From positions 5,130,220-5,194,219 of the forward strand of contig NZ_CP007128.1 in the NCBI RefSeq assembly GCF_000522985.1: a stretch of DNA of 64,000 bases, read 5' to 3'. This stretch comes from Gemmatirosa kalamazoonensis. Its GTDB lineage: Bacteria > Gemmatimonadota > Gemmatimonadetes > Gemmatimonadales > Gemmatimonadaceae. Under the pieces are notes generated by a model. The model ran no database searches and was not told where the DNA came from. It was given only the letters and a program-made list of their open reading frames with translations. The first letter of the stretch is position 1, and each line of letters begins with the position of its first letter. Shown here piece after piece: positions 16,410-23,812 of the stretch. The position numbers and the translations under genes were made by a program.

Positions 16410-17738
16410 TCACCGCCCGAGGATCTTCGCGACCCGCCCGTTGCGGTAGATCTCCACGCGGTCCGCGATGCCGTCACCGTCGCGGTCCGTCCAGACCTGC
16501 AGCAGCCGGCCCGTGTTCGCGTCGAGCCACATCGCGCGATACGGCGTCCCGGTGCGCTTGAGGTCCGTCGTGCGCACCATCACCTCCGCGGTGCCGAGCC
16601 AGCGGAGCGCGAGCTGCGAGCCGGCGCCGCGCTGCACGTCCATCGCGGCGCGCATCGGCGGCATCGACGACGAGTACGGCGCGGCGGCCAGGTCCGAGTA
16701 GTCGTCGCACCGGCCGTCGCCGTCGCGGTCCAGGCAGTAGCCGCTGCCGCTGCCCGTCCGCACGTCGTCGCACCAGCCGTCGCGGTCCCGGTCGAGGCAC
16801 ACGCCGTTCGACCGCGCCGGGGGCGGATAGGGCGGATAGTAGCCCGGCCCGTAGCCCGCGCCGTAACCCGCGCCGTAGCCGGGACCATAGCCGGCGCCGT
16901 ACCCCGCATCGGCACCGCGCGCGTCGCGACGGTCGGCGCCGCGGCGATCGCGCGCGTCGTCCCAGTCGTCGTCGCGGTCGTCACGCGCGTCCCGTCCGTC
17001 GCGCGCGTCCCGCGAGTCGCGCCCGCGGAGCCGATCGCGCAGCGCGCGGCGCTGCTCGGAGAGCGACGAGTCGCGGCGGCCGCGCAGATCGGGCTCGCGC
17101 CACGCGCGCTCGCGCTCGTCGAGCGTGTCGCGGCGCGCCATCGTGTCGCGCGGCGTCGCCCGGCGGGTCGTCGGCCGCTCGGTGCGACGCCGTGCCGGCG
17201 GCTGGTCGGACACGACGACGCCCGGCGCGTCGAGCGGCCGGGCGTCGAGAGCGGGATCGGTCGCGCCGGAGAGGTCCAGCGCGTCTCCGGCCTGCGGGCC
17301 GTGCACCCGCGGCGCAAGGGCGAGCGCCAGCCCGCCCCGCGGGGCCACCAGCGCGTCCATCGGCTCGGCCAGGTGCATGTCGCCGGCGTCCACGTGCGAT
17401 TCGGGCTTCTTGTCGCGGCCCTTGTCCTTGCCGCGGCTCCCCTTCTCGACGTAGTCGTCGCCGAAGATGACGCGGGCGTTGTTCGGCCGGTTTCGCACCG
17501 CGGTCACGCAGTCGGTCGACGCCGGCTGCTGCGACGGGGGCACGTTCTCGAGCCAGATGCGGCACATCCCCGGCGGCGGTCGGTACGCGGCCGGGATCGA
17601 CTGGCTGTCCGGCTCCGACTTCGCGGGACCGAGCTGCCTATACGGCGGCTGCTTTGGCAGACGCACCTGCGCGGTGGCCGACGAGAACGTCGGCTCCAGC
17701 GCGAGCGCGGCCATGAACAGCAGGAGGGAACGGATCAT
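16410..17738 (-). CDS. Secreted Asp/Arg-rich protein with calcium-binding-like repeats
   Basis: 442 aa from the ATG at 17738 (MIRSLLLFMAALAL). The signal peptide ends near SSATAQ. The middle is highly charged with repeated Arg-Asp (RDARDGRDARDDRDDD), then a Gly-Tyr-Pro block of GYGAGYGPGYG repeats. Three Asp-rich loops resemble thrombospondin type 3 or EF-hand loops: DRDRDGWCDD, DRDGDGRCDD and DRDGDGIADRVE. The first two have a paired Cys. The last 80 residues end in a beta-rich domain (YRAMWLDANTGRLLQVW). Probably a calcium-binding surface or matrix protein; the family is not known to me. Confidence 0.68.
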   Translation of the reverse strand: MIRSLLLFMAALALEPTFSSATAQVRLPKQPPYRQLGPAKSEPDSQSIPAAYRPPPGMCRIWLENVPPSQQPASTDCVTAVRNRPNNARVIFGDDYVEKGSRGKDKGRDKKPESHVDAGDMHLAEPMDALVAPRGGLALALAPRVHGPQAGDALDLSGATDPALDARPLDAPGVVVSDQPPARRRTERPTTRRATPRDTMARRDTLDERERAWREPDLRGRRDSSLSEQRRALRDRLRGRDSRDARDGRDARDDRDDDWDDARDRRGADRRDARGADAGYGAGYGPGYGAGYGAGYGPGYYPPYPPPARSNGVCLDRDRDGWCDDVRTGSGSGYCLDRDGDGRCDDYSDLAAAPYSSSMPPMRAAMDVQRGAGSQLALRWLGTAEVMVRTTDLKRTGTPYRAMWLDANTGRLLQVWTDRDGDGIADRVEIYRNGRVAKILGR

Positions 17739-18182
17739 CGAGACCTCTCGACTACGGAAGGGCGTCGGCAGACGTCGACGCACCCTCCGAGAAAGCACGC
17801 CCGGTGCCACCGACCGGCACTCGGCTCATCCTTGCAAATGCTTGAAAGACAACGTGTTCTGCGGAGGCGCGGGCGGCCGGGACGGCTGGAGTGTCCGCGA
17901 CCGGTGACGTCGCCGTCCCGACCGCAGGACGGACGAGCGGGCGGCCAGTCACGCCGCCCCGCCGCCGCCGTACCCAAGGTTGCGGCTGCCGCGTCCTCGG
18001 TCAACGCCGCCGTCGAGCCGTTGTTACCCCGCCGCGACTCGATCGTCCCTCCCACGACGAGGCTCCTCGGCAGGGTCGCGTCTCCACCGCGCGGTTCGCC
18101 GCCGGTCGGTGCAATACCCCCCAACGATACGGGCCCGGCAGCGATCGCTGCCGGGCCCGTATCGCATCCAGGGGCCTCGCCT
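17739..18182. other. Intergenic region, 444 bp
   Basis: Lies between the Asp-rich protein start and the pfkA stop. Apart from the 40-bp palindrome at 18125-18164 nothing in it looks coding: the frames crossing it have no RBS or recognisable domain. A slightly AT-richer patch near 17820-17850 (CTTGCAAATGCTTGAAAGAC) may hold the promoter of the Asp-rich protein gene on the minus strand. Confidence 0.4.
18125..18164 (-). terminator. Perfect 40-bp palindrome downstream of pfkA
   Basis: A perfect inverted repeat centred on GCGATCGC, with no unpaired loop bases beyond the turn. It begins 18 bp after the pfkA stop. As RNA it would form a very stable hairpin, followed on the minus strand by TTGGGGGG rather than a U-run. 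It fits a transcription or mRNA-end signal for pfkA. Confidence 0.6.
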
Positions 18183-19262
18183 TCAGTCGCCGAAGCTGAT
18201 CCCCGACTCGCGGGCGGTCCGCACGACGTCGCCGTCGGGGTCGACGCGCTTCTCCGACCGCAGCACGTCCTCGATCGGCACCGTCACGATGTGCGGCGAC
18301 TGGAGGGCCAGCATGTGCCCCCACTTCTGCTCCTCCACCGCACGCACCGCGGCCCCGCCGAAACGCGCCGACAGCAGCCGGTCGTAGCCGGTCGGCTGCC
18401 CACCGCGCTGCAGGTGGCCGAGGATGAGCGACCGGGTCTCCTTGCCGGTGCGCCGCTGGATCTCCTTCGCCAGCGGCTCGCAGAGGCCGCCGAGCCGCCG
18501 CGCCTGCCCCGGCAGCGACTCGCCGATGATCGACTCCGCCCCGCCGACCGCGGCGGCGCCCTCCGCCACGACGACGATGGAGAACAGCCGGCCGCCGCGA
18601 TCGCGCGCCCGGATCTTCTCGCAGACCTTCTCGATGTCGAACGAGATCTCGGGAATGAGCACGACGTCCGCGCTCGCCGCGACGCCGGCGTACAGCGCGA
18701 TGAACCCCGCCTCGCGCCCCATGACCTCGAGCACCATGACGCGGTCATGCGACTCCGCCGTCGTGTGCAGCTTGTCGATGGCGTCGATCGCGGTGCTCAC
18801 GGCGGTGTCGAACCCGAACGTGTTCACGGTGCACGGCACGTCGTTGTCGATCGTCTTCGGCACGCAGACGACCTTCATGCCGCGCGCGACGAGCTGCTGC
18901 GCGATGCGCAGCGACCCGTCGCCGCCGATCGAGATGATCGCGTCGATGCCGAGGTTGCGGGCGTTCTCGATCAGCTCGTCGGAGCGGTCGATGTACTGGT
19001 AGGTCCCGTCGGGCTGCAGCACGGGATAGTGGAACGGGCTGCCGCGATTCGTCGTGCGGAGGATGGTGCCGCCGAGGTGGCCGATGCCGCGCACGGTCTC
19101 GCGGGTCATCGGGATGACCTCGTCCTCGCCGAGCAGCCCCGCGAAGCCGCGCTTGATGCCGAGCACGTCCCACCCGCGGTGCAGCGCCGACAGCACCGCC
19201 GTCCGGATCACCGCATTCAGCCCGGGCGCGTCGCCGCCGCCGGTAGATAGAGCGATTCTCAT
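18183..19262 (-). CDS. pfkA: ATP-dependent 6-phosphofructokinase
   Basis: 359 aa from the ATG at 19262 (MRIALSTGGGDAPGLN). The frame extends further upstream only through a repeat. It phosphorylates fructose 6-phosphate in glycolysis. Motifs: GGGDAPGLNAVIR, SIGGDGSLRIAQ, PKTIDNDV and MGREAGFIALYA. The Gly of GGDGS favours ATP over pyrophosphate as donor. The Lys in PKTIDND is shared with the group III/actinobacterial and PPi-type enzymes, so donor specificity should be taken as likely ATP, not proven. A GGCAGGA repeat hairpin separates it from the M14 peptidase gene upstream. Confidence 0.94.
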   Translation of the reverse strand: MRIALSTGGGDAPGLNAVIRTAVLSALHRGWDVLGIKRGFAGLLGEDEVIPMTRETVRGIGHLGGTILRTTNRGSPFHYPVLQPDGTYQYIDRSDELIENARNLGIDAIISIGGDGSLRIAQQLVARGMKVVCVPKTIDNDVPCTVNTFGFDTAVSTAIDAIDKLHTTAESHDRVMVLEVMGREAGFIALYAGVAASADVVLIPEISFDIEKVCEKIRARDRGGRLFSIVVVAEGAAAVGGAESIIGESLPGQARRLGGLCEPLAKEIQRRTGKETRSLILGHLQRGGQPTGYDRLLSARFGGAAVRAVEEQKWGHMLALQSPHIVTVPIEDVLRSEKRVDPDGDVVRTARESGISFGD

Positions 19263-19276
19263 ATCCGAAAAGTACA

Positions 19277-19379
19277 AGGGCAGGAGGGCAAGAGGGCAGG
19301 AGGGCAAGAGGGCAGGAGGGCAGGAGGGCAGGAGGGCAGGAGAGTCCGACGCTCGCCTGCCCTCCTGCCCTCCTGCCCT
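19277..19379. repeat. GGCAGGAG tandem-repeat hairpin between M14 gene and pfkA
   Basis: The first arm (19277-19342) has about eight copies of an 8-bp GGGCAGGA/GGGCAAGA unit. A 13-nt loop and a complementary arm (CTGCCCTCCTGCCCT type, 19356-19379) follow. It occupies almost the whole gap between the M14 stop (19383) and pfkA start (19262). On the minus strand it is followed by CTTGTACTTTTCGG. It may act as a terminator or an mRNA processing or stability element. Confidence 0.85.
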
Positions 19380-19382
19380 ATG

Positions 19383-22373
19383 TCATTGCTCGTTCGTGAC
19401 CGCGCGGCGCGTCGAGTCCGCCGGCGGCGGGGTCGTCAGGTGGTTCCAGTGCGCGATCGCGTTCAGGGCGAGCGCGAACGTGCCCTGCGTCTCCTGGCGC
19501 CACAGGGGCCGGATGGCGAACGACAGCACGTGCCCGTTGCCGAGCGGCGCGTCGACCACGGCGGGGCGGCCGGCGAGCTCCGCGGGATTGTTCATCATCC
19601 CCGAGATGCCGAGCGAGTCGGCACGCTCGTGGAAGCGCAGGATGACGCGCGGCGTCATGCGGCGGCGCTGGTTCACGATCGACGTGTCGACGCCCTCGTT
19701 CGCGCTCGCATCGCCGCCGCGCCCGCCGGCCGCATCGCCGACCTGCAGCACCGGCGTCTGGTTGAAGTACACCGGGAACGACTTGCGGTCGTCGTAGCCG
19801 TAGAGCACCGGGCTCGCCGTCGTCACGCTCTGCGCGCGCACCACGGTGCCGCGGGCGCCTAACGTCCGCGTCTGCGTCTCCGTGACCTGCGGCGTGAACC
19901 CGAGCTCGATCGGCAGCCGCGCCGTCGCGCCCTCGACGAGCAGCAGCCCGCCGCGCTCCACGAAGCGGCGCAGCGCCGCCGCGCCGTCGAGGCCCATGCC
20001 CGGACGCATGTCGTCGGTCTCGTCCCACTTGCCGAGGTGCGGCGTCTCCTTCGTCGCCTTCCACGGGATCGCCGGACCGACCATCGGGCGGCCGTTGACG
20101 ATCGACATGCCGCCCTGCCCCGCGTGCGGGAACACGACGACGTCGAACCGGTCGAGCGCGCCCGGGTTCTTCAGCTTCTGGTCGGCGATGTACGTGTACG
20201 GCACGCCCATCTTGTCGAACGCGAAGCGTACCCACCCTTCGTTCTGCGTCTCCTGCCACGTGTGCACGAGCGCCACGCGCGGGATCTGCACCGTCTTCAT
20301 CGACACGCTCGGCGCCGCGGCCACCTCGACGCCGTCGAGGCCTAACGCCTTCGCCGCGTCGCGCGCCTTCGCCGCGTCGAGCACGTACGTGCCCGCCGGA
20401 TACGACACGCCGTTCGCGGTGAACGCGCTGTCGGCCACGCGCACCGGACCACCCGCCTTCCACGGCAGCACCGCCGAGCGCCAGTCGCCGAGGTGCTTCA
20501 CGAGCAGCACGGGTCCGCTGCCCGTCGACGTGCCGGTGACCACGGCGTCGGCGCGCAGCGGCTCCATCGGCTTCGTGAGCACGCTCGAGTCGGCGATCGC
20601 GTACGTCGTCACGTGCTGCAGCTCGTCGAGCGTCCACCCCGTGTCGTCGTACGGCGCGGGGTCGTCCGGCTTGTAGCGCTGGATGGCGAGGATGGTGCGC
20701 GGGTACTGCGTGTAGGGCTGGTCCATGCGAACCACCCAGTCTCCTGCGTGCACCTGAATCATGCGCGCACCGGGACTCTGGACTCGGGACTCGGGACTCG
20801 TCGTCGGGCGCGGCCTGACGTTCGAGGAGTCCATCGTCTCGCTGCCACGCGGCGTCGTCGAATCGGTCGCCGCCCGAGCCCCGAGTCCCGAGTCCCGAGC
20901 CCCGGACGTTCCGACGGGGTCCGGCCCGCGATCCTCGAGCGGCTTCGGCCCGGTGCGGACGGTGAAGTCGCTCGTCGCGACGTGGATCTCGGTCGCCATG
21001 CGGCGCATGAGGTTCACGAGCTCCGCCGCCTGCGCCGAGTGGCGCTGCGCGCGCGGGATCACGAACGCGTACGGCGCCGTGGTCTGGCCGCGCTTCAGCA
21101 TCCGCTCGCCCTTCGCCGCGAAGTTCTCGAGGAACGTCTGCCGGTGGTCGCCGACGTACTTCAGCGCGACGAGCACGCCCGACTGCTGGTAGTTCACGTT
21201 GTTGCGGATGCACCACCGCACGCCGTTCACCGCGGGGCTCGGCCGGTACCACTCCTTCGTGAGCTGCGCGGCGGGGAGGTTCACGTTCTGGCAGCCCGCG
21301 CCGCTCGACGTGTACGTCTCGTAGAACCTGCCTAACGAGTTGTGGAACTGCACGATCGACATCATGTAGTTCGCGCCCCACCCGTCGTAGAAGCCGTGCG
21401 TCCACACGCCCGGCAGGCCGCGGCGCGTGAGCTCGGTCATCTCGTTGTACGCGAGCGTGTGCCACTCGTCGATCGTGATCGGGTCGATCTCGTCGTTGTA
21501 CGGGCCCGTGCCGGTGCTGATGTAGAGGAACGGCACCGACTCGTGCAGGTCGTGCGCGATCGTCGGGCGCCAGTCGAGGAAGCCCTGCAGGTAGTTCTGC
21601 GTGATGCGCTGCGACGCCACCATGCCGTCGCGGTTGTTGTCGTGCGCCGTGTACTTGCCCCAGTACACGAGGTTGATCCCGTTGGGCCCGAGCTTGAGCG
21701 CCTTCGACTCGTTGAACACGTCCACCATCCGATCGCGCCCGTCCACCTCCTGCACGGGCGTGAGCAGCGTGACGACGTTGGCGCGGATCGACCGCGCGGA
21801 CTCGCCCTCGTCCACCGCGAGGCGGTAGGCGAGCTCCATCAGCATCTCGGGGCTGCCCGTCTCCGGCGAGTGGATGCTGCCGAGCACCCAGTAGATCGGC
21901 TTCGCCTCGCGCACCAGCCGCGCCTTCTCCTCGGCCGACAGCCCGCGCGGATCCGCGAGGCGCGCCGCCATGCGCTTGTAGTCGTCGAGCCGCGCGATCG
22001 TCGCCTCGTCGGCCACCGCGAGCAGCACCTCCTCGCGCCCCTCCTCGCTCATGCCTAACGAGAACAGCTTCGTGCGCTTCGGCGACGCGGCGGCGAGCGC
22101 CCGGAAGTACCGGTTGATGTCGGCCACGTGCGACAGCTTGCCGACGGTCCCCGGCACGTAGCCGAGCACCTGCAGCGGTGTCGGCACCGTGGACGATGCG
22201 GGCAGGTAGTCCACCAGCTCCGTGGTGAACTGGTAGCGCGCGTCCACCGGCGTGAGCTCGCGGATCTGCCGGGTGTACGCGGTGTCGATCGCCTGGCTCC
22301 CGCGTTGCGCCGCGGCGGGCGCGAGCGGAGCGACGAGCGTGGCGACGGCGACGAGACGACTGAGGCGGCGCAT
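19383..22373 (-). CDS. Secreted M14-family zinc carboxypeptidase
   Basis: 996 aa with a signal peptide (MRRLSRLVAVATLVAPL, cleavage near AAAQ). The zinc site is GSIHSPETGSPEM (His168, Glu171) with a downstream catalytic region including HDNNRDG and HDLHES. The enzyme should remove C-terminal residues or process peptides outside the cytoplasm. The C-terminal 450 residues are a separate region with a glutamine-amidotransferase-like look (VALVHTWQETQ, VVVFPHAGQGG, FVERGGLLLVEG), common in large M14 proteins of this type. About residues 486-536 are a low-complexity insert produced by a GACTCGGGA repeat hairpin. Confidence 0.9.
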   Translation of the reverse strand: MRRLSRLVAVATLVAPLAPAAAQRGSQAIDTAYTRQIRELTPVDARYQFTTELVDYLPASSTVPTPLQVLGYVPGTVGKLSHVADINRYFRALAAASPKRTKLFSLGMSEEGREEVLLAVADEATIARLDDYKRMAARLADPRGLSAEEKARLVREAKPIYWVLGSIHSPETGSPEMLMELAYRLAVDEGESARSIRANVVTLLTPVQEVDGRDRMVDVFNESKALKLGPNGINLVYWGKYTAHDNNRDGMVASQRITQNYLQGFLDWRPTIAHDLHESVPFLYISTGTGPYNDEIDPITIDEWHTLAYNEMTELTRRGLPGVWTHGFYDGWGANYMMSIVQFHNSLGRFYETYTSSGAGCQNVNLPAAQLTKEWYRPSPAVNGVRWCIRNNVNYQQSGVLVALKYVGDHRQTFLENFAAKGERMLKRGQTTAPYAFVIPRAQRHSAQAAELVNLMRRMATEIHVATSDFTVRTGPKPLEDRGPDPVGTSGARDSGLGARAATDSTTPRGSETMDSSNVRPRPTTSPESRVQSPGARMIQVHAGDWVVRMDQPYTQYPRTILAIQRYKPDDPAPYDDTGWTLDELQHVTTYAIADSSVLTKPMEPLRADAVVTGTSTGSGPVLLVKHLGDWRSAVLPWKAGGPVRVADSAFTANGVSYPAGTYVLDAAKARDAAKALGLDGVEVAAAPSVSMKTVQIPRVALVHTWQETQNEGWVRFAFDKMGVPYTYIADQKLKNPGALDRFDVVVFPHAGQGGMSIVNGRPMVGPAIPWKATKETPHLGKWDETDDMRPGMGLDGAAALRRFVERGGLLLVEGATARLPIELGFTPQVTETQTRTLGARGTVVRAQSVTTASPVLYGYDDRKSFPVYFNQTPVLQVGDAAGGRGGDASANEGVDTSIVNQRRRMTPRVILRFHERADSLGISGMMNNPAELAGRPAVVDAPLGNGHVLSFAIRPLWRQETQGTFALALNAIAHWNHLTTPPPADSTRRAVTNEQ
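20770..20906. repeat. GACTCGGGA repeat hairpin inside the M14 peptidase gene
   Basis: GGACTCTGGACTCGGGACTC-type repeats near 20770-20800 face complementary CCGAGTCCCGAGTCCCG-type repeats near 20876-20906, with about 75 bp between. They encode the linker between the peptidase and C-terminal regions. The frame is kept because the unit is 9 bp. Confidence 0.8.
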
Positions 22374-22531
22374 GAGGTCCTCGACGAGGGGGTCCGACCG
22401 GAAGTGCTGCCAGCGTTACGCATCGCCTCGGCGCGCCGCTGGTGCTGCGAATGGTGCGGGAATGCGTTCGTGCGACGCCTGTCGCGTCGCGCGGGTGCGG
22501 TCGCGCGGAGGCTACGCGGCACCGTGGTCGC

Positions 22532-22972
22532 ATGCAACGCCACGCCCCCGCCCCGCCACCCCGCGGCGCGACCCTCCCCGAGCTGGTCATGGTGCTCGGT
22601 CTGGTCGGGATCGTCGCCGCCCTCGCCGTCGCCGGCGCGGCGCGCCTCGCCGATCGCCTCGCTGCCCGCGGCGGGGCCCGCGAGCTCCGCGCGGCGCTGC
22701 TCACCACGCGCCACCTCGCCGTCCTCCGCGCGACGCGCGCCGCGCTCGCGGTGGACACCGCCCGCGCCCGGCTCGTCGTCCGTGTCGCCGCCGAGACGGC
22801 GCTCGTGCGCGACGTCGGGGCGCTGTACGGGGTCCGCCTCGCGGCCACCCGCGACTCCCTCGCCTACGCCGCGGACGGCCTGGGCTGGGGCGCCGCGAAC
22901 GCGCGCCTCGTCGTCCGGCGCGGCTCGGCCGCGGAGACGGTCACCGTGTCGCGCCTCGGCCGCGTGCGCTGA
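22532..22972 (+). CDS. Type II/IV pseudopilin (GspH/FimT-like)
   Basis: 146 aa from the ATG at 22532. The N-terminus is a class III signal: a short basic leader, then RGATLPELVMVLGLVGIVAA, where cleavage after Gly exposes ATLPELV with the conserved Glu5. A soluble C-terminal domain of about 100 aa with alternating strands follows. GspH/FimT minor pilins prime pilus or pseudopilus assembly. No other pilus gene is nearby, so it is an orphan here. The start region lies in a 158-bp divergent gap shared with the M14 peptidase gene. Confidence 0.78.
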   Translation: MQRHAPAPPPRGATLPELVMVLGLVGIVAALAVAGAARLADRLAARGGARELRAALLTTRHLAVLRATRAALAVDTARARLVVRVAAETALVRDVGALYGVRLAATRDSLAYAADGLGWGAANARLVVRRGSAAETVTVSRLGRVR

Positions 22973-23048
22973 ACGACGTCTCACAAACGGTTGCAGTCCC
23001 TGCGAACTCCGCGTGAGACGCGCCACCCCGACCAGCGACGGGGCCACA

Positions 23049-23064
23049 TCCGACCATGGTCGGA
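23049..23064. promoter_or_regulatory. 16-bp perfect palindrome upstream of cupredoxin-kinase genes
   Basis: TCCGACCATGGTCGGA is an exact palindrome about 50 bp before the cupredoxin start and just upstream of an AT-rich CAATAT (about 23089-23094) that could be a -10 box. Its position fits an operator for a dimeric repressor, but no partner is visible. Confidence 0.35.
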
Positions 23065-23115
23065 GTCGCGCAGCAGGGGGCGACCGCGCAATATGGACGC
23101 GGCAACCGCACACCC

Positions 23116-23808
23116 ATGCCCACTCCGCACGGCTTCCTCCGAGTCGCGCCGGCGATCCTCGGGCTCGCCCTCGCGACGACACCGCTCCCCGTGCTCGCCC
23201 AGGCCACCGTCGCCGGGCGCGTGACGGTGCTGGAGCGCGCCGGCGCGCGCACGGACGACCTCGAGAACGCCGTCCTGTGGCTCGAGCCGCTCGACGCGCC
23301 GCGGGCCGCCGCGCCGACGGCGACGGAGATCGTCATGGAGGCGCGCCGATTCCGGCCCGCCGTGCGCGTCGTGCCGCCGGGCAGCCAGGTGCGGTTCGCG
23401 AACTACGACCCGTTCCGCCACAACGTGTTCTCCGACGCGGGACCGGGCCGCTTCGACCTCGGCCTCTACGGCCGCGGCCAGAGCCGCTCGGCCAATGTGG
23501 ACGCGGCGGGCGTGTACCCGGTGTTCTGTAACATCCACGCCCGCATGGTCGCCTACCTCATCGCCGTGCCGAGCCGGTGGTTCGCGCAGGCCGGGGCCGA
23601 TGGCGCCTACCAGATCGCGGACGTGCCGGCCGGGCGCTACCGGCTCCACGCGTGGCACGACCGCGGCGGCGAGGCGACGCGCGAGATCGCCGTCGCCGCG
23701 GGCCACCTCGCGACCGACGTGCAGCTCGACGCGCGCGGCTGGCGCTTCGTGCCCCACAAGAACAAGTACGGGCAGGACTATCCGCCCGAGACGCGCGACC
23801 GGTACTGA
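23116..23808 (+). CDS. Exported cupredoxin-like protein
   Basis: 230 aa from the ATG at 23116 (MPTPHGFLRVAPAI); signal peptide ending near PVLAQ. Residues about 75-150 form a plastocyanin/cupredoxin fold with a full copper ligand set: RHNVFS (His), then YPVFCNIHARM (Cys, His, Met). A second small domain (YQIADVPAGRYRLHAWHD) resembles carboxypeptidase-regulatory folds. It is probably a periplasmic copper or electron-transfer protein. Only 4 bp separate its stop from the GTG of a membrane Ser/Thr kinase, so the two are almost certainly co-translated. Confidence 0.85.
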   Translation: MPTPHGFLRVAPAILGLALATTPLPVLAQATVAGRVTVLERAGARTDDLENAVLWLEPLDAPRAAAPTATEIVMEARRFRPAVRVVPPGSQVRFANYDPFRHNVFSDAGPGRFDLGLYGRGQSRSANVDAAGVYPVFCNIHARMVAYLIAVPSRWFAQAGADGAYQIADVPAGRYRLHAWHDRGGEATREIAVAAGHLATDVQLDARGWRFVPHKNKYGQDYPPETRDRY

Positions 23809-23812
23809 CGCG

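Noticed and set aside
16278-19250. 990-codon plus-strand open frame
   Set aside because: Starts in a 7-bp repeat and runs antisense to pfkA and the Asp-rich protein; no protein-like features.
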